In this document: in pieces, positions 42,319 to 51,068 of the stretch
Position numbering within the stretch: position 1 is the first letter of the stretch
Layout: every line of letters starts with the position of its first letter
From: Aquipseudomonas alcaligenes_A
Lineage (GTDB): Bacteria > Pseudomonadota > Gammaproteobacteria > Pseudomonadales > Pseudomonadaceae
Direction: 5' to 3' (one strand)
NCBI GenBank assembly: GCA_048595745.1
Contig: CP184361.1
DNA length: 64,000 bases
Notes under the pieces: generated by a model
What the model saw: only the letters and a program-made list of their open reading frames with translations
Databases searched by the model: none
Told to the model about the DNA's origin: nothing
Made by a program: the position numbers and the translations under genes

Positions 42319-43890
42319 TCACTGGGGCAGGACCGGAGCGCGCAGCGGCGCCCGGCCGGGTTGGGTTTGGCCACAGTTGCGCACTTCCACCGTGACCCGT
42401 GCTTTGTTATTGCTCTCGTTGCTTTCCCCAACCTGCTGCTGGTCATCGACCGACAGAGTCAGCAGGTGCGTGCCGTTGCCCAGGTAGATCAGGCCGGACA
42501 CCCTGTGTTGCGCGCTACCGCCCAACCCAGCAATGGCCGCGTGGTGCAGCTGCTGCTGGTCCTCGCGCACACGGCTGACGAAGGCGCCAGCTGCGGCCTT
42601 GCCCAGGTTCATCACATCGTAGACCAGGCGCAGCTCGCAGCGCCCCTCGCGTTGCCGGCCCGCCTGGCTGGCGTCGACCTGGAGGCTGCCACCCCACTGG
42701 CCGGTGGTGCTGCCGATGGTGAGCCCGGGCGCATAGGACAGGTCGATCTGCGCCGGCCTGGGTTGCGGCGCGCTCAGCTGATCCGGGGCCGGCTTCGGCG
42801 GCTCCTTGCAGGTCACCTGGTAACCGGCGCTGGCACGCTTGGCCTTGCTCCAGTCCTGCTCGCCGGCTGGCAGCACGCGCAACTCGACCTGGCCACTGTG
42901 CACGTTGTCGGCATGCGCCTTGAGCGGCAGTCCGCCTTGCTGCGCCTGCGGCTTGGGCTGAGCCAGCTTGAGGTTGCCACCGCCGACCTTGCCGATGTCC
43001 TTGAGCTGGGTGCTGACACTGCGCCAGCCGCTGGTGTTGAGAGTGGTGGTGTAGACGGGTCCCAAGCCGCCGTTGTGCGCCCAGCGGTACTGCACCTGTT
43101 TCTGCCCCTGATTGCCCTTGAGCGTGCCCTCGGCCTTGAGGGTGACCGGGCAGCTGCCGCTATAGGGCGTCGGCTCGACCTTGAGCTTGGGCGCTTCCAG
43201 GGCAAAGGCAGCGGCCAGGTCCAGGCCCTGCGGCTTGGGTGCGCTGGGCGGGAACGGATAGCCCTCGCAGAGGGTTTCCACCTTCACGTTCTGCCAGGCA
43301 TGGGCGTTGAGCTCGTCCAGCCCCGCGCACTGCAGAAACACCACGCCACCCAGCATCGGCTTGTCGCTGGCCGGCAGACGGTGCGCCTGCCCCAGCACCT
43401 GGCGCAGCTCACGCCCCTTGCCCAGCTCCGCCTTGAGGTGGGCATTGCAGGCCTGCACGGCGGCATTGGCCAGCTGCGCACCAACCGGCACGGCGATGCT
43501 GCCGCTGCTGCTGCGGGCGTTGTGCTTGGACTTGATGGTGATCCAGTCCTTCTGCGCCAGACGCTTGTGGTAGGCGTAGTAACTGTGCGGGTTGGCCTGG
43601 CTGTTGTCGTTGAGCCACCAGATCAGTCGCTCGATCTTGCGCACGCCCCGGCACTCGACCTGACTGGTGGCCTGCCACACCAGCTGCTGGCCGGGTTCAA
43701 CCGAACTGTAGCGGGTACCATCGGACTGCACGCGGATCACCGGCAAGGCGCCGGTCTGCTTGACCTCGATGCTCTTGATACCGGTGAGCAGATCGCCCGG
43801 CGTGATATTGCGTGGACGGTAGGCATCCTCGGCCTGAGCGAAACCTGCCAGCAACAGGCCGAGAAACAGAGGGATAACTGTGCGTTGCAT
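42319..43890 (-). CDS. Secreted CARDB/Ig-like multidomain protein
   Basis: A 523-residue exported protein, first gene of the cluster. Signal peptide MQRTVIPLFLGLLLAGFAQA. Residues about 22-220 are unassigned; an Ig-like domain begins SCPVTLKAEGTLKGNQGQ (about 245) and is related to that in the 34444-35787 protein; a proline-rich linker PKPAPDQLSAPQPRPAQ precedes a CARDB-like domain (about 390-500) with LRLVYDVMNLGKAAAG and the typical ESNESNNKARVTVEV end. The ATG complementary to 43888-43890 lies about 30 bp after the predicted transcription start of the ECF-type promoter. Adhesin or scaffold is likely but not proven. Confidence 0.78.
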   Translation of the reverse strand: MQRTVIPLFLGLLLAGFAQAEDAYRPRNITPGDLLTGIKSIEVKQTGALPVIRVQSDGTRYSSVEPGQQLVWQATSQVECRGVRKIERLIWWLNDNSQANPHSYYAYHKRLAQKDWITIKSKHNARSSSGSIAVPVGAQLANAAVQACNAHLKAELGKGRELRQVLGQAHRLPASDKPMLGGVVFLQCAGLDELNAHAWQNVKVETLCEGYPFPPSAPKPQGLDLAAAFALEAPKLKVEPTPYSGSCPVTLKAEGTLKGNQGQKQVQYRWAHNGGLGPVYTTTLNTSGWRSVSTQLKDIGKVGGGNLKLAQPKPQAQQGGLPLKAHADNVHSGQVELRVLPAGEQDWSKAKRASAGYQVTCKEPPKPAPDQLSAPQPRPAQIDLSYAPGLTIGSTTGQWGGSLQVDASQAGRQREGRCELRLVYDVMNLGKAAAGAFVSRVREDQQQLHHAAIAGLGGSAQHRVSGLIYLGNGTHLLTLSVDDQQQVGESNESNNKARVTVEVRNCGQTQPGRAPLRAPVLPQ

Positions 43891-43916
43891 GACCGGGCTC
43901 TCCTGCCGGGTGGATG

Positions 43917-43953
43917 ACACCCCTCAGTCGTGCGCCGGCCCGGCAGCGGTTCA
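43917..43953 (-). promoter_or_regulatory. Putative ECF-sigma promoter of the cluster
   Basis: On the minus strand, TGAACC (43948-43953), 17 bp, CGAC (43927-43930), then TGAGGGGTGT. It is the near twin of the element at 35821-35857, and is directly preceded by an A-tract. It sits in the 78-bp gap between bdlA and the first gene of the cluster, so it would drive the whole operon including the sigma gene itself. Confidence 0.72.
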
Positions 43954-43968
43954 CTTTTTTACGAGGAT

Positions 43969-45285
43969 TCAGTCCTGAAATGCCTGAGTGAACTGACCAA
44001 TAGCGTCGACCACCCGCTGCGCCTCATCACGAATCTCCAACATGACCTCACCGGCCTGGTTAGCAAGACGCACACCCTCCTCCACCTTGCCCTGGCTGCC
44101 GCTCATGCCAGCTACCGCCCGATGCGCCAGCTCCTGGTTCTGCTGCACGACCTCGTTGATCTCGATCGTTGCCTGACTGGTTCGCGCCGCAAGGTTGCGC
44201 ACCTCATCAGCCACCACAGCAAAACCACGACCTTGCTCACCGGCACGCGCTGCTTCAATGGCGGCATTGAGCGCTAGCAAATTAGTCTGCTCGGCAATGC
44301 CGCGAATCACCTGAACAATGCTGCTGATGCGCTCTGACTGGTTGCTTAGGGCCCCTATCTGCTGAGATACCTGGCTCAACTCATCGGCGATTCCGCGCAC
44401 GACCTGTACGGTCTCCTCCACGGTGGCAGCACCTTTGACGGCGCTCTCATCCGTCTCGCGAGCGATATCGAAGGCCAGTTGCGCGGCCGCCGATTCGGCC
44501 TCCCGGTGGTCGACCTGGGCGGTAATGTCGCTGGCGAACTTGACCACCCCGTAAAGCTTGCCATGAGCGTCAAAAAGCGGGTTATACGTGGCGCGCAACC
44601 AAACCACACGTCCACCTTTGGCAATACGCTTGAAGCGATCAGAGATGTATTCGCCCTGATTTAAGCGCTGCCAAAAACGCCGATACTCATCACTGGTCGC
44701 CTCCTTCGGCTCACAGAACAGGCTGTGATGCTTGCCACGGACTTCCTCAAGCCTATACCCCATGGTCTGGAGAAAATTCTCATTGGCCTCGCAGACCTCG
44801 CCCAGCAGGTTGAACTCGATCACCGCCATTGAGCGCTCGATTGCCTTCAGCAGACTGTTATGCTGGTTTTCGACTTGAATCTGCCGGGTAATGTCAGTGG
44901 CTATCTTGACCACCCGATCTACGCGACCGGCAGCATCGCGCACTGGCATGTAGCTGGCTTCCAGCCAAACTTCCCGCCCATCCTTGGTGCGGCGCATGAA
45001 GCGGTCGCTGAAGCTCTCGCCCTGAGCCAAACGTCGCCAGAACTGGCTATAGTCCGGGCGATTCAGCATCTCCTGGGAACAGAAGATCCGATGATGCCGA
45101 CCCCGCACCTCGTCGAGGCTGTAACCAACCACGCCAAGAAATGCCGCGTTGGCATCGACGATCTCGCCCTGTGGCGTGAACTCGATTACCGCCATGCTCT
45201 GACGAATAGCCGCCAACAGCTGCTCGCTCTTGTAGAGCCTTTCCTGGCATTGCTGCAGCTCACTGCGTGGAGAGAATCCAAACAT
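43969..45285 (-). CDS. bdlA: Soluble PAS-PAS-MCP sensor, BdlA-like
   Basis: A 438-residue cytosolic chemoreceptor with two PAS domains (about 20-140 and 141-262; both with the AVIEF...VCEAN/IVDANAAFL start and a PAC end DITRQ / DITAQ), then an MCP signalling hairpin with AEQTNLLALNAAIEAARAGEQGRGFAVVADEVRNLA. No transmembrane segment. The architecture and length are those of P. aeruginosa BdlA, which governs biofilm dispersal in response to c-di-GMP and nutrients. No methylation-site pentapeptide was checked. ATG complementary to 45283-45285 follows GAGG; an upstream in-frame ATG is possible. Confidence 0.88.
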   Translation of the reverse strand: MFGFSPRSELQQCQERLYKSEQLLAAIRQSMAVIEFTPQGEIVDANAAFLGVVGYSLDEVRGRHHRIFCSQEMLNRPDYSQFWRRLAQGESFSDRFMRRTKDGREVWLEASYMPVRDAAGRVDRVVKIATDITRQIQVENQHNSLLKAIERSMAVIEFNLLGEVCEANENFLQTMGYRLEEVRGKHHSLFCEPKEATSDEYRRFWQRLNQGEYISDRFKRIAKGGRVVWLRATYNPLFDAHGKLYGVVKFASDITAQVDHREAESAAAQLAFDIARETDESAVKGAATVEETVQVVRGIADELSQVSQQIGALSNQSERISSIVQVIRGIAEQTNLLALNAAIEAARAGEQGRGFAVVADEVRNLAARTSQATIEINEVVQQNQELAHRAVAGMSGSQGKVEEGVRLANQAGEVMLEIRDEAQRVVDAIGQFTQAFQD

Positions 45286-45386
45286 GATGACCTCGGCGAG
45301 AGGGGGCACAGACTGAAATGTCTAGGCGAGAGGAGTTCGCCTGTCCACCTCCGCGCTATCGGCGTTTCTGAGGCCCCCTTTAACGA

Positions 45387-45412
45387 AAAAGCCCGCCAAT
45401 CGGCGGGCTTTT
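45387..45412. terminator. Bidirectional-looking terminator downstream of desA
   Basis: GCCCGCC / GGCGGGC stem with AATC loop, flanked by AAAA and TTTT, just past the desA stop (minus strand). It separates desA from the bdlA-like gene. Confidence 0.85.
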
Positions 45413-45426
45413 CTGACTGACCAGGC

Positions 45427-46611
45427 TCAGGCCGTGGCAGGGCGTAGCGAGTAGGTCTTGAGCTGCTCGGCGAAGTCGCGCAGCGACTGGATACCGCTGG
45501 CCTCGGCCTCGTGTACCCACTGCTTGATCGCCTCCAGCATCTCGTGGCCGTTGCTGCTGGTCCTGACCCAGATCTGCTGCAGAGCGATGCGCTTCTCGTA
45601 GATCACCTTGAGCGCCTGGCTCTGCTCCAGCATCGCGGCGATGCGCGCCTGATGGGTCTCGTCGAGCAGGCTGGTCTCGCGCGACAGCAGACGCTTGGCG
45701 CGGCGGAACAGGTGGCGGGCCGAGGCATCGGCCTTGGCCAGCTCCTGCTGCACCAGCGGCTTGATCACCAGCTTGCGGTACTGCGCCATGATCTGGAAGC
45801 GGTTGTTGAGGATGGCCATGGCGGTATCCATGTCCAGGCTGCGCTTGCCCTCGACGCGGTGGGCAATGGGCGCCACGCGCTGCACCTTGGCCAGACGCAG
45901 GAAGCTGAACAGCTGGATCCAGGCCCAGCCCAGGTCGAACTCCCACTTCTTCACCGACAGCTTGGCGCTGTTCGGGTAGGTGTGGTGGTTGTTGTGCAGC
46001 TCCTCGCCGCCGATCAGGATGCCCCAGGGCACCAGGTTGGTGGCGGCATCACGGCACTCGAAGTTGCGGTAGCCAACGGCATGGCCCAGGCCGTTGATCA
46101 CACCGGCTGCCCACACCGGGATCCACATCATCTGGATCGCCCACACGGTCATGCCGAGCACACCGAACAGGGCCAGGTCGATGATCGCCATCAGCGTCAC
46201 GCCGCCAATCTGGAAGCGGCTGTAGAGGTTGCGCTCGATCCAGTCATCCGGGCAGTTCTTGCCATAGATGCGCAGGGTCTCTTCGTTCTTAGCCTCCGCC
46301 TGGTAGAGCTCCGCGCCCTTGCGCAGCACGGTGCTCAGGCCCTTGATCACCGGGCTGTGCGGGTCATCGACGGTTTCGCACTTGGCGTGGTGCTTGCGGT
46401 GGATGGCCGTCCACTCGCGGGTGTTCTGGCCGGTGGTCAGCCACAGCCAGAAACGGAAGAAATGCTTGAGTGCCGGGTGCAATTCCAGCGCGCGGTGCGC
46501 GGAGTAGCGGTGCAGGTAGACGGTGACGCTGACGATGGTGATATGGGTCAGCACCAGGGTGACCGCCACCAGTTGCCAGGGCGACAGGTCGAGTAAACCG
46601 TTGTACCACAT
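45427..46611 (-). CDS. desA: Phospholipid delta-9 desaturase
   Basis: Membrane di-iron fatty acid desaturase, 394 residues, introducing a cis double bond at position 9 of acyl chains in membrane phospholipids under aerobic conditions. Three histidine boxes are present: HRYSAH (residues 34-39), HRKHH (71-75) and HNNHH (about 206-210). Four hydrophobic helices and a C-terminal cytosolic helical tail follow. Size and position correspond to P. aeruginosa DesA (PA0286). It is divergent from the GGDEF/EAL gene. Confidence 0.96.
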   Translation of the reverse strand: MWYNGLLDLSPWQLVAVTLVLTHITIVSVTVYLHRYSAHRALELHPALKHFFRFWLWLTTGQNTREWTAIHRKHHAKCETVDDPHSPVIKGLSTVLRKGAELYQAEAKNEETLRIYGKNCPDDWIERNLYSRFQIGGVTLMAIIDLALFGVLGMTVWAIQMMWIPVWAAGVINGLGHAVGYRNFECRDAATNLVPWGILIGGEELHNNHHTYPNSAKLSVKKWEFDLGWAWIQLFSFLRLAKVQRVAPIAHRVEGKRSLDMDTAMAILNNRFQIMAQYRKLVIKPLVQQELAKADASARHLFRRAKRLLSRETSLLDETHQARIAAMLEQSQALKVIYEKRIALQQIWVRTSSNGHEMLEAIKQWVHEAEASGIQSLRDFAEQLKTYSLRPATA

Positions 46612-46778
46612 GTAGGGTGTAGCCTCGCGGGGAAGAGAACGACTGTAAACTCAGTCTCCCCGGCATTATCCCCAAGCTGCGGGAGAATGCCAGTGCGCCG
46701 TTAGACGAGAATGCACTGGATGCCGTCTTATCTATAATGTGCGGCATTTCGCAAAACTCGCCCCCGACCAGTTCCCCC

Positions 46779-49049
46779 ATGATTATTCAGCGCAAACCGC
46801 TGCAGCTCACCCTGCTTTACCTGATCGCCTCGGTGTTCTGGGTGCTGTGCAGCGATACCCTCCTGCTGGGTCTGGGCTTCGACCGTGAAACCCTCAGCCA
46901 CTTCCAGACCCTGAAAGGCCTGGGCTTCGTGCTGCTCAGCAGCCTGGTGCTCTATGCCGTGCTGCTGCGCCACTGGCGCAAGCAGGACCAGGCACGCCGG
47001 GAACTGAAGGAGAACGAGGAACGCCTGGCCCTGGCGCTGGATTCCGCTCAGGAGGGCATGTGGGACTGGGACATGAAGAGCCAGCGGGTGTTCTACTCGC
47101 CACGCTATTGCGCCCTGCTCGGCTTCACGTCACAGGAGTTCGGCCAGGACCAGCAGGCCTGGATGTCGCGCCTGCATCCGGATGACCGCAAGATGGCCGA
47201 GGAGCGCCTGCGCGCGCTGCTCGAGGAGCGGACAGCGCATTACGAGGGCATCTTCCGACTGCGCCACCGTGATGGCGAATACCGCTGGATCTACTCTCGC
47301 GGGCAGCTGCTGCTCGACGCCGCCGGCCGGCCGGATCGCTTCATCGGCACCTCCAGCGACATCACCCAGCGTCGCGCCGACGAGGACAGCCTGCGCCAGG
47401 CCGCGGCGGTCTTCGACAGCACCCTCGAAGGCGTGCTGGTCACTGATCGCGATATGCGAATCGTGCACGTCAACCCGGCATTCAGCCGCATCACCGGCTA
47501 TGCCCCCGAGGATGTGCTGGGACAGTCGCCGCGACTGTTCAAGTCAGGGCACCACGACCTCGACTTCTACAAGAGCCTGTGGCACGCCCTGGAACAGCGT
47601 GGTTCCTGGAGCGGAGAGATCTGGAACCGGCGCAAGGGCGGCGAGATCTTCCCGATGTGGCAGTGCATCCGCAGCATCCATGACGAGAACGGCAACCTCA
47701 GCCACTACGTCGCGGTGTTCTCCGACATCAGCGCGATCAAGCGCTCGCAACGCGAACTGGACTACCTGGCGCACCACGACCCGCTGACCACGCTGCCCAA
47801 CCGCCTGCTGTTCGGCGAACGCATCGAGCAGGCGTTGCAGCGCGCCCGCCAGGACGGTCGCCGTGGTGCTCTGCTGCTGATCGACCTCGACCATTTCAAG
47901 ATCGTCAACGAAAGCCTCGGTCACAGCTTCGGCGACCGCCTGCTCAAGCTCATCGGCACGCGCCTGAGCGAGGGTCTGGGCAGCAAGGTGACGCTGGCAC
48001 GCCTGGGCGGTGACGAGTTTGGCCTGCTCAGCCACGACGGTACTCAGGCCGAGCAGGCTTCCTCGCTGGCGCAGCGTGTGCAGGATTGCCTGGCGCAGCC
48101 GTTCATCGTTGACGAGCAGACCATTTTCATCGGCGCCAGCATCGGTATCAGCCTGTTCCCCGACGATGGCGACTCGGTGGAGCAATTGCTGCGCAATGCC
48201 GACTCCGCGCTGTTCCGTGCCAAAAGCAGCGGGCGTCAGGCGTTCAGCTTCTACAGCCAGGACATGACGGCTCAGGCGCGCCTGCGGGTGAAACTGGAAG
48301 CGGAACTGCGTCAGGCACTGGAACATGACCAGCTGCGGGTGCACTACCAGCCCATCCACCGCCTGAACGACCATGCCCTGATCGGCGTCGAGGCCCTGGT
48401 ACGCTGGCAACATCCACAGCGCGGCCTGGTGCCGCCGGGCGAGTTCATCCCGGTGGCCGAGGACAGCGGCCTGATCGGAGCGATTGACGCCTGGGTACTG
48501 GAGCAGGCCTGCGCGCAGATGGTGCGCTGGCAGGCGCAGGGCGTGCCACTGGAGTTCGTGGCGGTGAACGTCTCCAGCCGCCTGTTCAGCCGGGGCGAAC
48601 TGGATCAGCGAGTCGAGCACGTCCTGCGTGAAACCGGGCTGGAGCCGGCGCGCCTGGAGCTGGAAGTGACCGAAAGCGCGGTCATGGACGACGCCGACCG
48701 TGCCCTTGAGCTACTGCGTCAATTGCAGGGCTTCGGCGTGCGCCTGGCCATCGACGACTTTGGTACCGGGTATTCCTCGCTGGCAAGGCTCAAGCGGCTG
48801 CCCGTGAACAAGCTCAAACTCGACCAGAGCTTCGTCCGCGGCCTGCCGCAGGACCATGAGGACGCCGCCATCGCGCGAGCTGTCGTCAGCCTTGGCCAGA
48901 GCCTGGGCCTGCGCGTGCTGGCCGAGGGTATAGAAACCGAGGAGCAGGCCAACTACCTCCAGCAGATCGGCTGTGGCTACGGCCAGGGCTACTGGTTCGG
49001 TCGCCCGCAACCGGCCGAGCAGTTGCGGGTGGTCACGCACACGGCCTAA
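46779..49049 (+). CDS. Membrane PAS-PAS-GGDEF-EAL cyclic-di-GMP enzyme
   Basis: A 756-residue protein: two N-terminal membrane helices (about 10-32 and 43-62), two PAS domains (about 85-200 and 205-320), a GGDEF domain with intact LGGDEF near residue 410, and an EAL domain with EALVRW near residue 537 plus DDFGTGYSS and the C-terminal EGIE motif. Both active sites look intact, so it may act as diguanylate cyclase, phosphodiesterase or switch between them. It is PA0285-like by position beside desA. ATG 46779 chosen because it directly precedes the first helix; an ATG at 46737 is also in frame. Confidence 0.94.
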   Translation: MIIQRKPLQLTLLYLIASVFWVLCSDTLLLGLGFDRETLSHFQTLKGLGFVLLSSLVLYAVLLRHWRKQDQARRELKENEERLALALDSAQEGMWDWDMKSQRVFYSPRYCALLGFTSQEFGQDQQAWMSRLHPDDRKMAEERLRALLEERTAHYEGIFRLRHRDGEYRWIYSRGQLLLDAAGRPDRFIGTSSDITQRRADEDSLRQAAAVFDSTLEGVLVTDRDMRIVHVNPAFSRITGYAPEDVLGQSPRLFKSGHHDLDFYKSLWHALEQRGSWSGEIWNRRKGGEIFPMWQCIRSIHDENGNLSHYVAVFSDISAIKRSQRELDYLAHHDPLTTLPNRLLFGERIEQALQRARQDGRRGALLLIDLDHFKIVNESLGHSFGDRLLKLIGTRLSEGLGSKVTLARLGGDEFGLLSHDGTQAEQASSLAQRVQDCLAQPFIVDEQTIFIGASIGISLFPDDGDSVEQLLRNADSALFRAKSSGRQAFSFYSQDMTAQARLRVKLEAELRQALEHDQLRVHYQPIHRLNDHALIGVEALVRWQHPQRGLVPPGEFIPVAEDSGLIGAIDAWVLEQACAQMVRWQAQGVPLEFVAVNVSSRLFSRGELDQRVEHVLRETGLEPARLELEVTESAVMDDADRALELLRQLQGFGVRLAIDDFGTGYSSLARLKRLPVNKLKLDQSFVRGLPQDHEDAAIARAVVSLGQSLGLRVLAEGIETEEQANYLQQIGCGYGQGYWFGRPQPAEQLRVVTHTA

Positions 49050-49055
49050 AGCGCC

Positions 49056-49271
49056 TTAGAGCTTGGCAATCGACACCTCGGTGGATTTGACGAAGGCGAT
49101 CACCTCACTGCCTACCTGCAGCTCCAGCTCGCGCACCGAGCGAGTGGTGATCACCGAGGTGACGATGCCGGCAGCGGTTTGCACGTCGATCTCCGAGAGT
49201 ACGTCGCCAATCACGATCTCCTTGATGGTGCCCTTGAACTGGTTGCGTACGTTGATGGCTTTAATGGTCAT
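49056..49271 (-). CDS. ssuF: Molbindin-like protein SsuF
   Basis: A 71-residue single Mop/TOBE domain (MTIKAINVRNQFKGTIKEIV ... SVITTRSVRELELQVGSEV), which binds oxyanions such as molybdate. In P. putida a protein of this type, SsuF, is encoded at the end of ssuEADCB and is needed for sulfonate use. It follows ssuB by 45 bp and is the last gene of the operon. Convergent with the GGDEF/EAL gene, 6 bp away. Confidence 0.92.
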   Translation of the reverse strand: MTIKAINVRNQFKGTIKEIVIGDVLSEIDVQTAAGIVTSVITTRSVRELELQVGSEVIAFVKSTEVSIAKL

Positions 49272-49292
49272 GGTGTTGCTCCTTTGAGGTAG

Positions 49293-49309
49293 CCCGGAAA
49301 CAGTCCGGG
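49293..49309. repeat. Degenerate REP-like hairpin between ssuB and ssuF
   Basis: CCCGGA / TCCGGG around a 5-nt loop, preceded by GTAG. It looks like a shortened relative of the GTAGCCCGGATGC...ATCCGGG repeats at 34.2-34.4 kb. Confidence 0.45.
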
Positions 49310-49316
49310 AGAGGGG

Positions 49317-50117
49317 TTACAACGCCCAACGCAGCTGCGTGGGCAGGGGGGAAACGGGGTCCGGCTGCGTCGGCAGCTCGGGCAGCGCCAGCACCCGGCC
49401 GAGCACCTCGGCCTCCAGCGCGGCCAGGCGCGCCGAGCCGCGCTGGCGCGGGCGGGGCAGGTCGACGGCCAGGTCCAGGCCGATGCGGCCGTCCTCGATC
49501 AGGATCACCCGGTCGGCCACCGCCACCGCCTCGGCCACGTCGTGGGTCACCAGCAGCACGGTGAAGCCGTGCTGCTGCCACAGGCGCTCGATCAGCTGCT
49601 GCATCTCGATACGGGTCAGCGCGTCCAGTGCACCGAGCGGCTCGTCGAGCAGCAGCAGGCGCGGCTGATGGATCAGCGCGCGGGCCAGCGCCACGCGCTG
49701 CTTCTGCCCGCCGGACAGGGCCGCCGGCCACTCCTGGGCGCGGTCGGCCAGGCCGACGGCGGCCAGTGCCTCGCGGGCCCTGGGTTTCCAGTCGCCGGAC
49801 AGACCCAGGCCGACGTTGTCGATCACCCGCTTCCACGGCAGCAGGCGGGCGTCCTGGAACATCAGCCGGGTATCCTCGCGGGCGGCGGCCAGCGGACCGT
49901 TGCCGGCCAGCAACTGGCCGCTGCTGGGTTGATCGAGGCCGGCCAGCAGGCGCAGCAGGGTGCTCTTGCCGCAGCCGCTGCGGCCGACCACGGCGACGAA
50001 CTGCCCGGCCGGGATGTGCAGGTCGATGCCCTGCAGCACCTCGCGCTCGCCAAACGCCTTGCGGATGCCTTTCACCGCGAGGGGAATGCCCTGGCGGATG
50101 CTGTGCAGGGCGGTCAT
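49317..50117 (-). CDS. ssuB: Alkanesulfonate ABC transporter ATPase
   Basis: A 266-residue nitrate/sulfonate-type ATPase. Walker A GRSGCGKST, signature LSGGQKQRVALARA, Walker B LLLLDEP, H-loop LLVTHDVAEAV. Its partner permease SsuC is encoded upstream with a 4-bp ATGA overlap, and SsuA is the receptor. Together they import alkanesulfonates as a sulfur source when sulfate is scarce. Confidence 0.95.
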   Translation of the reverse strand: MTALHSIRQGIPLAVKGIRKAFGEREVLQGIDLHIPAGQFVAVVGRSGCGKSTLLRLLAGLDQPSSGQLLAGNGPLAAAREDTRLMFQDARLLPWKRVIDNVGLGLSGDWKPRAREALAAVGLADRAQEWPAALSGGQKQRVALARALIHQPRLLLLDEPLGALDALTRIEMQQLIERLWQQHGFTVLLVTHDVAEAVAVADRVILIEDGRIGLDLAVDLPRPRQRGSARLAALEAEVLGRVLALPELPTQPDPVSPLPTQLRWAL

Positions 50118-50908
50118 CGCACACCTGCCTTGGCCTGGTAGGCCGGGTGCCAGCGCAGCCAGGTGCGCTCGAGCAGGCGAGCGGCCACATCGGCCAGCTT
50201 GCCGAGTACCGCGTAGAGCAGAATGGCCAGCACCACCACGTCGGTCTGCAGGAACTCGCGGGCGTTCATCGCCAGGTAGCCGATGCCGCTGCTGGCGGAA
50301 ATGGTCTCGGCGACGATCAACGTGAGCCACATGAAGCCTAGGGCGAAGCGCACGCCGACCAGGATCGACGGCAGCGCGCCGGGCAGGATTACCTGCCAGA
50401 ACAGGGCGAAGCCCCTGAGGCCATAGCTGCGCGCCATTTCCACCAGCGCCGGGTCGACATTGCGGATGCCGTGGTAGGTGTTGAGGTAGATGGGGAACAG
50501 GGTGCCGAGGGCGACCAGGAAGATCTTCGCCGCCTCGTCGATGCCGAACCACAGAATTACCAGCGGGATCAGCGCCAGGTGCGGCACGTTGCGGATCATC
50601 TGCACCGAGCTGTCGAGGAAACGCTCGCCCCAGTTGGACAGGCCGGTGATGAAACCGAGCAGCAGCCCCAGGCCGCCGCCGATGGCGAAGCCGATGGCGG
50701 CGCGCTGCCCGCTGATGGCCAGGTGGGTCCAGATCTCGCCGCTTTCCAGCAGCGCCCAGCCGGCCGCGATGACCGCGCTCGGCGCCGGCAGGATGCGGGT
50801 GGATAGCCAACCAGCCACCACCGCGCCCTGCCAGATCGCCAGCAGGGCCACGGGCAGGGCCCAGGGCGCCAGGCGGCGACCCATGTTGTGTAGCCTGTGC
50901 GTCGACAT
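50114..50908 (-). CDS. ssuC: Alkanesulfonate ABC transporter permease
   Basis: A 264-residue inner-membrane permease with six predicted helices and the EAA-like loop LVEMARSYGLRGFALFWQVILPGA. I chose the ATG complementary to 50906-50908, with GGAG 8 bp upstream; a TTG two codons earlier is possible. The 160-bp gap to ssuD carries a double REP-like hairpin element. Confidence 0.94.
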   Translation of the reverse strand: MSTHRLHNMGRRLAPWALPVALLAIWQGAVVAGWLSTRILPAPSAVIAAGWALLESGEIWTHLAISGQRAAIGFAIGGGLGLLLGFITGLSNWGERFLDSSVQMIRNVPHLALIPLVILWFGIDEAAKIFLVALGTLFPIYLNTYHGIRNVDPALVEMARSYGLRGFALFWQVILPGALPSILVGVRFALGFMWLTLIVAETISASSGIGYLAMNAREFLQTDVVVLAILLYAVLGKLADVAARLLERTWLRWHPAYQAKAGVR

Positions 50909-50942
50909 GCTCAACGCTCCTTAACTGTGAGTGTGGACAACC

Positions 50943-51063
50943 ACCCTCTCCCCCAGCCCCTCTCCCGCAAGCGGGAGAGGGGAGCCAAGCCCGTGCCGGC
51001 GCACTGGCGGGCAGCGTAGGTCTGCTCCCTCTCCCATTGATGGGAGAGGGCTGGGGAGAGGGT
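50943..51063. repeat. Bipartite REP-like element (BIME-like) between ssuD and ssuC
   Basis: Two hairpins, CCCCTCTCCCGC/GCGGGAGAGGGG (50957-50982) and CCCTCTCCCAT/ATGGGAGAGGG (51027-51050). They are enclosed by outer arms ACCCTCTCCCCCAGCCC and GGGCTGGGGAGAGGGT that pair with each other with one gap. The 121-bp unit fills most of the ssuD-ssuC gap inside the operon. Confidence 0.75.
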
Positions 51064-51068
51064 GCCTT

